NCBI RefSeq assembly: GCF_012027725.1
Contig: NZ_SJOU01000003.1
Coordinates: forward strand, 1 to 64,000
Direction: 5' to 3'
From: Olsenella sp. SW781
GTDB lineage: Bacteria; Actinomycetota; Coriobacteriia; Coriobacteriales; Atopobiaceae
DNA length: 64,000 bases
Below are positions 18,438 through 26,746 of the stretch, piece by piece. The notes under the pieces are model-generated. The model was given only the letters and a program-made list of their open reading frames with translations, made no database searches and was not told where the DNA came from. Position numbers and translations under genes: made by a program. How positions within the stretch are numbered: the first letter of the stretch is position 1; each line of letters begins with the position of its first letter.

Positions 18438-20678
18438 ATGCACCATCGACTCAGGGCGGTGGCGGTCACGGCCGGGCTCGGACTCGCCCTTGCTGCCTTG
18501 CCCGCTCAGGGCGCGCTTGCGGACGATCTGGAGGCCACTTTCCCGGCCCAGGATGCTGCGTTTGAGCTCTCAGTTGAGGACGTCACGACGCCAAGTGACG
18601 AGAACGCGCCCGTCTCGGACGCCGACGTCCCCCAGCAGAGCGACGAAGCGCCAGACGGGCCCGCAGCTGAAACGCCGACCCAGAACGAGGCCGGCACGCC
18701 AACGACGCCGACGGCGCCTCCCAAGACGGATGGCGACGGGGACGTCGCAGCTGAGACCTCCCCTATCACGGAGGCCGAAACCACCGTTTCAAACTCGCTC
18801 CCCGATTCGCCCATGCTCCCCGTGGAGCCTGAAGCTGCGTCCGAGCCCGCCCAGCAGCCAACCCCCGTCAAGGGCTGGAGCGGGAACCACTACTGGGACG
18901 GGACGCTCAACGACGACGGCACGGAGAGACTCTACACCGGATGGGTCGTAGACGACCACGACGGCGAGGGTCTGCAACGTTACTGGGTGATCGGCGGCGA
19001 GAAGTTCACCGAGGGGCTCTTCCACGTTGGCGACGGGACGTGCGGCTATGCGCTCTCCGACGAGGGCTGGGTGCTGCGCGGCATCTCCGACGTCATCGAC
19101 GGACTCGTCTACATCGCGAACAACGACGGCATCCTCCTCTCCCCCGGCTGGCACGTGACGGGCGAGTTCACGGACGGCGATCTGCAGCGCTACTACATCG
19201 AGGACGACCACGCCGCGCATGTGGGCTACGGGGAGTCCGGCGGCTGGGCGCATTACACCACCTCCCATGGCTACGTCGCCCGAGGAAAGACCGTGGACAC
19301 GGACGGCACCGTCGCCCTCGCGGACAACGACGGACGCGTGGAGAGGGACGGATGGCTCGTCACGGGAACGTACGACGGCGGCGGCCTCCAGCGCTACTAC
19401 ATCGAGAAGGGCGCCGCCAAGCTCGGCGAGTTCACGGTGGGCGCGTCAAAGTACTTCGGCCTCGCGGACGAGGGCTACGTCCTCAGGGGCGTCGGCGCGG
19501 GCGAGGCTGAGGGCCGCTACGCCGACAACGACGGCGTGCTCGCCCAGTCGCGGTGGGTGGTGACGGACGCCTTTGGCCAGGGCCTCCAGCGCTACTGGTT
19601 TGACTCCTCCGCGAGCATGGCCTCGGGCCGCCTCGTTGACCCCACGAGCGTGCTGGACGCCGGCGCAGGCTGGTACGCATACGCGCGGCCGGAGGGCTAC
19701 GTCGTCCGCGGGAAGTACGACACGGGCAGGGGCCTGGTCTACCTCGCGAACAATGACGGCGTCCTCGCCTCGACGCCCGATGGCGGTGGCTGGCTTATCA
19801 CGGGAGCATACGACGGCGGCGGCCTCCAGCGCTACTGGATTGACCCGGTCTCCCACGCCGCCCGCAGCGGCTTCTTCGCCGTGGACGGGAAGACCTACTT
19901 CGGCCTCGGCAACCAGGGCTACATCCTGCGCGGCAAGATGACCTGGGGCGACCACGTCCTTCTCGCCAGCAACGACGGAGACATGGCGCAGGCCGCCGGC
20001 TGGCTCGTGACCGGGCTCTACGACGGCGGGACGCTGCAGCGCTACTGGATCGGTGAGATCGACGGCTTCGCCGGCTTCTTCGGCGCCGTCACGGGCTTCT
20101 TCGACCTGGCCGACGGCACGTCGAGCTATGGCGTGGCGGGCCAGGGCTACGTGCTCCGCAACGCCCCCATCTGGCGCCTGAACGACGACTACACCGCCCG
20201 CTACTGCGTTGCCGACAACGACGGGCGGCTCATCGTCGACGAGGCGCGCTCCAAGGTGGTGAGCACCTACGCCAAGTGGATGGCGGAGATCGCCCTCGAC
20301 GACTCTCACGGCTACGACCAGCTCTATCGCCTGGGCCAGTACGGGGACTATGACTGCTCGGCGCTCACCATCGCCGCCCTCGAGAAGGCCGGCATCGACA
20401 CCGCGTGGGCGTGGAGCACGCGCGACATGCGCGCCGCGCTCACGATCACGGAGTTCGAGTGGATTCCCAGCCTCTCCGACCTGCAGTACGGCGACATCCT
20501 CCTCGCGGAGGGACACCACGCCGCGGTCTACCTCGGCGACGGGAAGCTCGTCGAGGCGTGGGCGAACGAGTTCAACGGGGCTGTGGGCGGCAAGCCCGGT
20601 GACCAGACGGGCGAGGAGATTCGCATCCGCAGCTACTACGACTACCCGTGGAGCGGCATCCTGCGCCTGAGGGCGTAG
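18438..20678 (+). CDS. Secreted wall-binding repeat protein with NlpC/P60-like peptidoglycan hydrolase domain
   Basis: 746 residues. A signal peptide (LRAVAVTAGLGLALAALPAQGALADD) is followed by a Thr/Pro/Glu/Asp-rich linker to about residue 150. Some eight wall-binding repeats with cores like YDGGGLQRYWID, NNDGVL and GYVLRGK run to about 600. The C-terminal 130 residues have the papain-like NlpC/P60 features: Cys in YGDYDCSALTIAAL and His in AEGHHAAVYLGDGKLVEAW, plus an acidic/polar segment after it. Such enzymes cut peptide stems of peptidoglycan. ATG 18438 has GGGAGG 5 nt upstream. It is divergent from the polysaccharide operon and shares the repeat core with the protein at 1..1406. The repeats may bind the polymer the operon makes; that is inference. 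Confidence 0.9.
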   Translation: MHHRLRAVAVTAGLGLALAALPAQGALADDLEATFPAQDAAFELSVEDVTTPSDENAPVSDADVPQQSDEAPDGPAAETPTQNEAGTPTTPTAPPKTDGDGDVAAETSPITEAETTVSNSLPDSPMLPVEPEAASEPAQQPTPVKGWSGNHYWDGTLNDDGTERLYTGWVVDDHDGEGLQRYWVIGGEKFTEGLFHVGDGTCGYALSDEGWVLRGISDVIDGLVYIANNDGILLSPGWHVTGEFTDGDLQRYYIEDDHAAHVGYGESGGWAHYTTSHGYVARGKTVDTDGTVALADNDGRVERDGWLVTGTYDGGGLQRYYIEKGAAKLGEFTVGASKYFGLADEGYVLRGVGAGEAEGRYADNDGVLAQSRWVVTDAFGQGLQRYWFDSSASMASGRLVDPTSVLDAGAGWYAYARPEGYVVRGKYDTGRGLVYLANNDGVLASTPDGGGWLITGAYDGGGLQRYWIDPVSHAARSGFFAVDGKTYFGLGNQGYILRGKMTWGDHVLLASNDGDMAQAAGWLVTGLYDGGTLQRYWIGEIDGFAGFFGAVTGFFDLADGTSSYGVAGQGYVLRNAPIWRLNDDYTARYCVADNDGRLIVDEARSKVVSTYAKWMAEIALDDSHGYDQLYRLGQYGDYDCSALTIAALEKAGIDTAWAWSTRDMRAALTITEFEWIPSLSDLQYGDILLAEGHHAAVYLGDGKLVEAWANEFNGAVGGKPGDQTGEEIRIRSYYDYPWSGILRLRA

Positions 20679-20709
20679 GGACGGCCACCACAGGCTCGTG
20701 ACATGGGGC

Positions 20710-20741
20710 GGGGCGCCGGCGACTTCCTCTGCCGGCGCCCC
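20710..20741 (+). terminator. Strong hairpin terminator
   Basis: Eleven-base arms GGGGCGCCGGC and GCCGGCGCCCC with a 10-nt loop lie 31 nt after the hydrolase gene, followed by GTCCCTCTT. The gene on the other side also ends toward it, so it may serve both strands. Confidence 0.8.
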
Positions 20742-20771
20742 GTCCCTCTTGGCCGTAGCTTCTACGACGCG

Positions 20772-21299
20772 CTACCGGGCGTCGTTCTTCTCGATGTCTA
20801 TGAGGATCTCGTCCGCGTCGATGAGGGGCAGCATCACGGTGCCCATGGGCGACATCGCTGACATCTCCGCGAGCTTGCTCGTGGCGAAGGCATAGCCCGC
20901 CTTGATGGCCTCGAGGCGCATGGCGTGCTCCATCTTCTTGTCGCGCTGCGCGGCGGCGGACTCCTCGCTGCCGGCCATGTGGCGCGCGGCTATCGCGGCA
21001 TCCCCCATGATGGGCGAGGTCACGACCACGCCGACGAGCGCGCCGAAGTGCAGGAACTCGGGGTGCTCGCCCTGCTCGCCCGCGGGCGCGGACGGGTCGG
21101 CAATGCCAAACTGGATGCCCACCATGGCGCGCAGCACGTTCTGGCGGTTCTTGACGTCCAGGCTGAAGCGCTTGTCGGGGTTGGTGATGGCGAGGCGGCT
21201 CTCGCCGGCGCGCTCCGCGACGGGCGCGGCGTGGAAGACGCACTCGATGAGCGAGAGGTCGTCGACGCGCATGGCGAGGGAGATGTCGGTGTCGCTCAT
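20772..21299 (-). CDS. Uncharacterised protein, possibly SecB-like
   Basis: 175 residues, no signal peptide or membrane helix. The middle alternates short beta-type segments (RLAITNPDKRFSLDV, FLHFGALVGVVVTSP) and the C-terminal third is helical, ending MSPMGTVMLPLIDADEILIDIE. A helix followed by a short hydrophobic LPxID-type segment recalls the end of the SecB export chaperone, so a SecB-like fold is possible. I do not recognise the family with confidence. ATG 21299 is used; the longer frame to 21332 is less supported. It is convergent with the NlpC/P60 gene. About 235 nt upstream hold only a short inverted repeat (21392-21457) and the metK terminator. Confidence 0.7.
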   Translation of the reverse strand: MSDTDISLAMRVDDLSLIECVFHAAPVAERAGESRLAITNPDKRFSLDVKNRQNVLRAMVGIQFGIADPSAPAGEQGEHPEFLHFGALVGVVVTSPIMGDAAIAARHMAGSEESAAAQRDKKMEHAMRLEAIKAGYAFATSKLAEMSAMSPMGTVMLPLIDADEILIDIEKNDAR

Positions 21300-21485
21300 G
21301 TGGTCTCCTTTCGTGCGATGTCTCCCGTGCATCTTAGCATGCGGGGCGCTGGGGCAGAGGCGTGGGCCTGCGTCCCGGGGCCGCGGCTAGCATGCATTCT
21401 GCGCGGTCCTTCTCGCATACCCGCAGATGATGAGACAAGCCCGGCGCAGAGTGCATGGTACCCGCTGCCATCGACCAACGAAAAT

Positions 21486-21512
21486 GGGGCCGGGGAGTCG
21501 CTCCCCGGCCCC
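21486..21512 (-). terminator. metK terminator
   Basis: Perfect 11-bp GC stem (GGGGCCGGGGA / TCCCCGGCCCC) with a 5-nt loop, followed on the minus strand by ATTTTCG, 24 nt beyond the metK stop. Confidence 0.88.
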
Positions 21513-21535
21513 GGAGTCACCGCTGTCGCTCGACA

Positions 21536-22819
21536 CTAGCGGGTGAGCTCCCCCACCGCGGCGCGGAGCTCGTCCACGCGGTCCGTGCGCTCCCAGGTGA
21601 ACTCGGGCAGCTCGCGGCCGAAGTGGCCGTAGGCGGCGGTCTTCTCGAAGATGGGGCGGCGCAGGTCGAGGTCGCGGATGATGGCGCCCGGGCGCAGGTC
21701 GAAGACCCTCTCCACGGCCGCCTCGATCACCGCGTCGTCGACGGAGCCGGTGCCGAAGGTGTCCACCATCACGGAGAGCGGGTGGGAGACGCCGATGGCG
21801 TAGGCGAGCTCGATCTCGCAGCGGTGCGCGAGGCCCGCGGCCACCACGTTCTTGGCCACCCAGCGCGCGGCGTAGGCGGCCGAGCGGTCCACCTTGGTGC
21901 AGTCCTTGCCGGAGAAGCACCCGCCGCCGTGGCGGCCCATGCCGCCGTAGGTGTCCACGATGATCTTGCGGCCGGTGAGGCCGGTGTCGCCCATGGGCCC
22001 GCCCACCACGAAGCGGCCGGTGGGGTTCACGTAGACGTCGGCGTTGTGCCACTCGATGCCCACCATGTCCATCACGGGCGCGATCACGTAGTCGACCATG
22101 TCCGCCTTGACGGTGGCCATGTCCTCGATGGCGGCGTCGTGCTGGGTTGAGACCACGATGGCCGTGACCTCCGCGGGGACGTCGTCCTCGTAGCGGACGG
22201 TCACCTGGGTCTTGCCGTCCGGGCGAAGGTACGGCACCTGGCCGTTCCTGCGGACCTCGGTGAGGCGCTCGGCCATGCGGCTTGCCAGGTAGTGCGGCAT
22301 GGGCATGAGGACGGGGGTCTCGTCGGTGGCGTAGCCGAACATCATGCCCTGGTCGCCCGCGCCCACGAGGTCGATGGGGTCGGTGGTGCGGCCGGCCTGG
22401 GCGTCGAAGGACTCGTCGACGCCGGCGGCGATGTCGGGGCTCTGCTCGTGGATGAGGTTGAGGACGCCGCAGGTGTCGGCGTCGAAGCCGAACTTGGCGC
22501 GCGTGTAGCCGATGCGGCGGATGACGTCGCGGGCGATCTTCTGCACGTCGAGGTAGGCCTCAGTGCGGATCTCGCCGGCGATGATCACGGTGCCCGTGGT
22601 CACGAAGGTCTCGCACGCGCAGCGGACGTTGTCCACGTTGGCCGGGATGCCGCCGGGCGCGACGTAGCCGGCCTCCTGGAGCTCGGCCTCCTTGGCGAGG
22701 AGCGCGTCGAGGATGGCGTCCGAGACCTGGTCGCAGATCTTGTCCGGGTGGCCCTCCGTCACGCTCTCCGAGGTGAAGAGGTAGCTGCGGGACGAGGTGG
22801 AACGATGGGGTGAAGACAT
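21536..22819 (-). CDS. metK: S-adenosylmethionine synthetase
   Basis: 427 residues. The ATP/methionine site is [17 protein letters not shown], the conserved loop is [13 protein letters not shown] and the phosphate loop is [17 protein letters not shown]. In most homologues the last motif reads GGGAFSGKDPTKVDRS, so two cysteines replace Ala and Pro. The enzyme makes SAM from methionine and ATP in the cytoplasm. The start at ATG 22819 gives the normal N-terminus; the much longer frame upstream runs through repeats. AAAGAAGGACCGAC precedes it. I looked for a SAM riboswitch in the 370-nt upstream spacer and saw none. A terminator follows at 21486..21512. Confidence 0.96.
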   Translation of the reverse strand: MSSPHRSTSSRSYLFTSESVTEGHPDKICDQVSDAILDALLAKEAELQEAGYVAPGGIPANVDNVRCACETFVTTGTVIIAGEIRTEAYLDVQKIARDVIRRIGYTRAKFGFDADTCGVLNLIHEQSPDIAAGVDESFDAQAGRTTDPIDLVGAGDQGMMFGYATDETPVLMPMPHYLASRMAERLTEVRRNGQVPYLRPDGKTQVTVRYEDDVPAEVTAIVVSTQHDAAIEDMATVKADMVDYVIAPVMDMVGIEWHNADVYVNPTGRFVVGGPMGDTGLTGRKIIVDTYGGMGRHGGGCFSGKDCTKVDRSAAYAARWVAKNVVAAGLAHRCEIELAYAIGVSHPLSVMVDTFGTGSVDDAVIEAAVERVFDLRPGAIIRDLDLRRPIFEKTAAYGHFGRELPEFTWERTDRVDELRAAVGELTR

Positions 22820-23189
22820 GTCGGTCCTTCTTTCGCTTTCGGGGCGGCCGTTGCCATTCCGCCCCTCCCAATACAAATGCCTAGTGATGATACCCAAATG
22901 CCGCGGCGCCGAGGCCGCGCCCGCACGTCGGCACGGCAACCACACGTTCCGGCGCGGGCAGGAGGGCGGCGGGCTCTTCTCGCCGGTCCTTCTCGCCATG
23001 CGGAACCGCGCGAGGAGGCATGCTCGGCAGGCGCGAGAGGCGAGAAGCGGGGCGCCCTCCTCGCCTTTGAGCATGCCGTATGTACCAGCATGCCCATATG
23101 CACGGAATCGGCCCCTGAAGACGAGAAACCGTGCGCGGAGGCATGCTCGGCGGCGGCATGGCAGCGACACCGGCCGTCGCACCCGTGGG
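22820..23189. other. 370-nt spacer between metK and the TetR gene, repeat-rich
   Basis: No gene is supported here. Near 22880-22900 the minus strand has TTGGGT and TATTGG with 18-nt spacing, a weak promoter candidate for metK. Two copies of the CTTCTCGCC motif lie at about 22976-22996. A lone family A right arm (23004-23027) and a family A pair (23069-23150) fill the rest. Long frames across it are repeat artefacts. Confidence 0.7.
23069..23150. repeat. Family A inverted repeat, copy 1
   Basis: Two left arms (GAGCATGCCGTATGTAC and CAGCATGCCCATATGCACGG) precede one right arm (CCGTGCGCGGAGGCATGCTC). Pairing is imperfect in the middle of the arms. The arm ends GAGCATGCC and GCACGG define the family. 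Confidence 0.75.
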
Positions 23190-23825
23190 TCAGCCGAGAA
23201 AGACGGCGCGGCCGCGCTCCGTGCCCACGCCGGAGAGCGCGAGGTCCAGAATCCTTCGGGTGAGCGCCTCGACGCTCTCGGGCGCCCCGTCGGGGGCCAC
23301 GTGCTCGAACACCAGGAAGGCTCCTGCCACGGCGGCCGCGCAGAGGCGGCTGTCGGCGTCCTCGCGGACGAGCCCCTCCCCCTTGGCGCGCTCGAGCTGG
23401 GCCGTGAGGATGGCGAGGACGCGCGCGAGCCGCGGCCCCTCCACGGCGGGCGCCCCCGTCGCGCTCGTCCCGGAGCCGAGCATCGCGAGCATGAGGGGGC
23501 CACCGGGCCTCAGGGCCTCGGCGAGCGCGCGAACGAGCCCGAGGATGGAGTCGGCCGCCGAGGGGGCGTCGGCAACGACCCGCTCCACCGCGTCGACGAG
23601 CGCCTCGACCGAGCGGTCCATCACGGCGCGGACGAGCTCCCCCTTGTCCGCGAAGTAGTAGTAGAGCGAGCCCTTCGACATTTCGCAGCGAGACGAGACC
23701 TCGATCATCTGGAAGTCCGTCCCGCCGCGCTCTACCATGAGCTTCGCCGCGGCCTCCATGATCTTCTCGCGCGTCACCGCGCTCTTGCGGGTCCTCGCCT
23801 CCGCCCGGCCTCCCCTGACCTCCAT
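23190..23825 (-). CDS. TetR/AcrR-family transcriptional repressor
   Basis: 211 residues. The N-terminal helix-turn-helix runs from [17 protein letters not shown] through [25 protein letters not shown] (residues about 18-65). The C-terminal ligand/dimer part is Ala- and Leu-rich and not assignable to a ligand. ATG 23825 has GGGGAGG 5 nt upstream. The gene is divergent from two YhgE/Pip genes and the 326-nt gap contains short palindromes, so it probably represses that operon and perhaps itself. The inducer is unknown. Confidence 0.92.
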   Translation of the reverse strand: MEVRGGRAEARTRKSAVTREKIMEAAAKLMVERGGTDFQMIEVSSRCEMSKGSLYYYFADKGELVRAVMDRSVEALVDAVERVVADAPSAADSILGLVRALAEALRPGGPLMLAMLGSGTSATGAPAVEGPRLARVLAILTAQLERAKGEGLVREDADSRLCAAAVAGAFLVFEHVAPDGAPESVEALTRRILDLALSGVGTERGRAVFLG

Positions 23826-23867
23826 GCGCGCCTCCCCTCGTCCGCCAGGGCCGCATGCCTAAAAGGT

Positions 23868-23896
23868 GCCTAAAGGGGGCCTGTCCCCTTTTAGGC
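23868..23896. repeat. Family D palindrome with a duplicated arm
   Basis: GCCTAAAGGGGG / CCCCTTTTAGGC around CCTGT, with an extra partial left arm (GCCTAAAAGGT) just before it. The same core as at 13046 and 36225. Confidence 0.8.
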
Positions 23897-23959
23897 GAGC
23901 CCTCCGGGCACGGCTCTCGTTAGCAGAATCCTAGCATCAGGTCGCTGTTTTTGAGCTGA

Positions 23960-24000
23960 GTTCAAAAATATTGAACACACGTGTATAGTTTCGGCCGAAA
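23960..24000 (+). promoter_or_regulatory. Candidate yhgE promoter with palindromic TetR operators
   Basis: Three palindromes sit side by side: GTTCAAAAATATTGAAC (23960-23976), ACACGTGT (23977-23984) and TTTCGGCCGAAA (23989-24000). A possible promoter is TTCAAA (23961-23966) and TATAGT (23984-23989) with 17-nt spacing, so a repressor on the first palindrome would cover the -35. This arrangement fits control by the adjacent TetR protein. Confidence 0.55.
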
Positions 24001-24041
24001 GGGAAACGAGAGGGTAAGCGGGCCCGGCAGCCCGCACGACG

Positions 24042-24111
24042 GCCGAGTGACGGGTTTTGGACGGATGAGGCCCTGGAAACGGCCTCGTTTGTCCGAAACC
24101 CGTCACTCGGC
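24042..24111 (+). repeat. 70-nt hairpin in the yhgE leader
   Basis: Outer arms GCCGAGTGACGGGTTT and AAACCCGTCACTCGGC pair fully; the inner GGATGAGGCC / GGCCTCGTTT nearly so. It lies between the candidate promoter and the yhgE ribosome-binding site. It might attenuate transcription or simply be one of the genome's palindromic repeats. Confidence 0.7.
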
Positions 24112-24151
24112 TGGACAGACCCGCCCGGAGGACCAGAGGAGATCACCAAGC

Positions 24152-26746
24152 ATGCGCACCGCAATCAAAATATTCGCCCGCGACCTGAGGAGGCTCCTCG
24201 CGAGCCCCGCGGCGATCGTGATCGCCGTGGGGGTCTGCGTCATACCCTCCGTCTACGCGTGGCTCAACATCCTCGCCAACTGGGACCCGTACGAGAACAC
24301 GGGCACGGTCCCCGTGGCGGTGGCCGAGCTCGACCGGGGGGCGGACGTCCCCGGGATGGGGTTCACGGACGCGGGCGACATGGTCCGCCAGCGCCTCGAG
24401 GAGAACGACCAGCTGGGCTGGACGTTCGTCGACAGCGAGGAGGACGCGCTCGAGGGCGTGCGCTCGGGGCGCTACTTCGCGGCCTTCGTCATCCCCGAGG
24501 ACTTCACCTCCACGCTCGCGGGCGTGCTCGACGGGCGCACCGAGCCCGCGCGCGTGGGCTACTACGTCAACGAGAAGGCGAACGCCGTGGCGCCCAAGGT
24601 CACGGACACCGGCGCCACCACGCTCGAGACCCAGATCGCGCAGGAGTTCGTCAGCGTGGCGGGAGAGACGGTGACCGAGCGGCTCCAGGGCGCCGTGCGC
24701 GGAGCGACGGACGCCGCCGACGCCGCGTCCGAGGGCGCCGTGGCCGACCTGCGCGACGTCGGCGGGCGCCTCGACGGGCTCGCCGGCGTGCTCGAGGCGG
24801 CGCGCGGCGACGTCGCCACCGCACGCGGGGCCGTGGGCGACGCCCGCGCCGCCGTGGCGGACGCCGGCAGGGCCGCGAGCTCCCTCGCCGGGTCGCTTGA
24901 CGCGGCGCTCGGGACGCTCGGCCAGGCGCGCGGGCGGGCGCGGACCCTCGCGGGCGACCTCTCCGCCGCGCTCGGGACGGGCGCGGGCGCGCTCGCCGAC
25001 CTCTCATCGACCGCGAGCCACGACATCGGCGCCATAGCCGGGGACGTGGGCTGGGCGCAGGGGCGCGCGCAGGCGGCCATCTCGCAGATCCGCGCCGCCA
25101 ACGGCACCGTGGGCGGCATGCTGGGGACGCTCGAGTCCGCCCTGGACGAGCTCTCCGCCGCGGGCCCCTCGGACGGGGCGGCGGCAGCGCTTCGCGACCG
25201 CGTGGTCGAGGACCTGCGCTCCGTCCTCGCCGACCTCGAGCGGCTCTCCGCCGACCAGGCCTCCGAGCTCGACGAGCTGGAGGCCGCCTCCCAGGAGGTC
25301 GCCGCCGGGGCGGACGCGATGGGCGGCCTCGCCGGGGAGGTGAACGACGCCGTGCAGGCGGGCGCCTCCTCGCTGGAGGGGCTCCGCTCCCAGGTGGCGC
25401 AGGACGCCTCGCCCCAGCTCTCCTCCGCGCTCGACGAGCTCGCGGACGCCGGTGGGCGCGTGGCGGGCGGCGTCTCCGCGCTCGGCCCGATGACGGGCCA
25501 GGCGGACGGCACGCTGGCGCAGCTCGACGCCCTTCTCGCCCAGTGCGACGCCACGCTCGACCGGGCCGCCTCGGGCCTGCGCGACGCCGCGGGCACCGCG
25601 GACGGCCTCGCCGACGACCTCGCGGCCGTGGCGGGGGCCTCCGACTCCGCCGCTGTGAGCGGCCTGCTCGCGCTCGACCCCGCGTCCACGGGCTCGGCGC
25701 TCGGCGCGCCTGTGGAGATGGCGAGCGATCCCGTCTTCCCCGTCGCCAACTACGGCTCGGGCGTGGCGCCCTTCTACACCAACCTCGCCCTCTGGGTGGG
25801 CGGGTTCGTCCTCGTGGCCGTCTACAAGCTCGAGGTCGACCGCGAGGGCCTCGACGTCGCCGAGGTGACGCCCACCCAGGCGTTCTTCGGCCGCTGGCTG
25901 CTGCTCGCCCTGCTCGGGCAGGTGCAGGCGCTCGTCTGCTGCGTGGGCGACGTGGCGCTCGGCATCCAGTGCGTCTCGCCCGCGGCCTTCGTGCTGGCGG
26001 GGATGGTGGAGTCGCTCGTCTACGTGTTCGTCGTCTACGCCCTGGCGGTGGCCTTGAAGCACGTGGGAAAGGCCCTCGGCGTGCTGCTCGTGGTCCTGCA
26101 GATCCCCGGAGCCTCGGGGCTCTACCCCATCCAGATGCAGCCCGACTTCTTCCGCGCGCTCGGGCCGTGGCTGCCCTTCACCTACGGCATCAACGCCATG
26201 CGCGAGGCCGTCGCGGGCTTCTACGACGGCTACTACGTTCGCAACCTGCTGGTCCTTCTCGCCTTCGCGCTGCCGGCGCTGCTGCTCGGCGTGGCCGCGC
26301 GCCGCAGGCTGGCGGGCGTGAACGCCCTCTTTGACCGCCGCATGGCCCAGACGGACCTCCTCATCGCCGACCATCCCGCCGCGTGGGGCGAGAAGGACGA
26401 GGGGTTCCTCGCGTCCGTCGTGGACGCGCTCGCCACCTCCCCGGGCCACCGGGAGGCCTTCCTCGAGCGGGCCGCGCGCTTCGAGCTCGCGTACCCGCGG
26501 CTCGTGCGGCGAGGCGTGGCGGCGCTGCTGGCCGTGCCGCTGGTCCTTCTCGCCCTGCTCTTCGTGACGCCCGCGAAGTTCGCGCTGCTCGTGCTGTGGG
26601 TAATCTCGCTCGTGGCCGCGAGCGCGTACCTCATCGGCGTCGAGTACGCGCACGACCGGCTCGCCCGCATGAGCGAGCTCGAGAGGATGGGGACCGACGA
26701 GCTCGTGGGGCTCGTCGAGGACATGAGAGGGGGCGATGGGCGATGA
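24152..26746 (+). CDS. YhgE/Pip-domain membrane protein
   Basis: 864 residues. The N-terminal segment (residues 1-60) has a membrane helix (IVIAVGVCVIPSVYAWLNI) followed by NWDPYENTGTVPVAVAELD, the hallmark of the YhgE/Pip group. Residues about 180-530 are a long Ala/Asp/Leu-rich helical, coiled-coil-like extracytoplasmic region. The C-terminal third has about six membrane helices in an ABC-2-permease-like layout, including FPVANYGSGVAPFYTNLALWVGGFV. A cytoplasmic tail of about 130 residues with two more helices follows. Relatives include phage infection protein Pip and the EsaA-type secretion subunit; biochemical role is unclear. ATG 24152 has GAGGAG about 10 nt upstream. Its stop overlaps the next yhgE start (ATGA). 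Confidence 0.9.
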   Translation: MRTAIKIFARDLRRLLASPAAIVIAVGVCVIPSVYAWLNILANWDPYENTGTVPVAVAELDRGADVPGMGFTDAGDMVRQRLEENDQLGWTFVDSEEDALEGVRSGRYFAAFVIPEDFTSTLAGVLDGRTEPARVGYYVNEKANAVAPKVTDTGATTLETQIAQEFVSVAGETVTERLQGAVRGATDAADAASEGAVADLRDVGGRLDGLAGVLEAARGDVATARGAVGDARAAVADAGRAASSLAGSLDAALGTLGQARGRARTLAGDLSAALGTGAGALADLSSTASHDIGAIAGDVGWAQGRAQAAISQIRAANGTVGGMLGTLESALDELSAAGPSDGAAAALRDRVVEDLRSVLADLERLSADQASELDELEAASQEVAAGADAMGGLAGEVNDAVQAGASSLEGLRSQVAQDASPQLSSALDELADAGGRVAGGVSALGPMTGQADGTLAQLDALLAQCDATLDRAASGLRDAAGTADGLADDLAAVAGASDSAAVSGLLALDPASTGSALGAPVEMASDPVFPVANYGSGVAPFYTNLALWVGGFVLVAVYKLEVDREGLDVAEVTPTQAFFGRWLLLALLGQVQALVCCVGDVALGIQCVSPAAFVLAGMVESLVYVFVVYALAVALKHVGKALGVLLVVLQIPGASGLYPIQMQPDFFRALGPWLPFTYGINAMREAVAGFYDGYYVRNLLVLLAFALPALLLGVAARRRLAGVNALFDRRMAQTDLLIADHPAAWGEKDEGFLASVVDALATSPGHREAFLERAARFELAYPRLVRRGVAALLAVPLVLLALLFVTPAKFALLVLWVISLVAASAYLIGVEYAHDRLARMSELERMGTDELVGLVEDMRGGDGR

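Larger units (their letters stand above)
23826..24151. other. 326-nt divergent spacer between TetR gene and yhgE genes
   Basis: From left to right it holds a family D palindrome (23868..23896), a cluster of three small palindromes with a promoter candidate (23960..24000) and a 70-nt hairpin in the yhgE leader (24042..24111). No coding region is supported. Confidence 0.8.

Noticed and set aside
22820-23189. SAM riboswitch upstream of metK
   Set aside because: I see no conserved SAM-I core or terminator switch; the sequence is mainly family A repeats.
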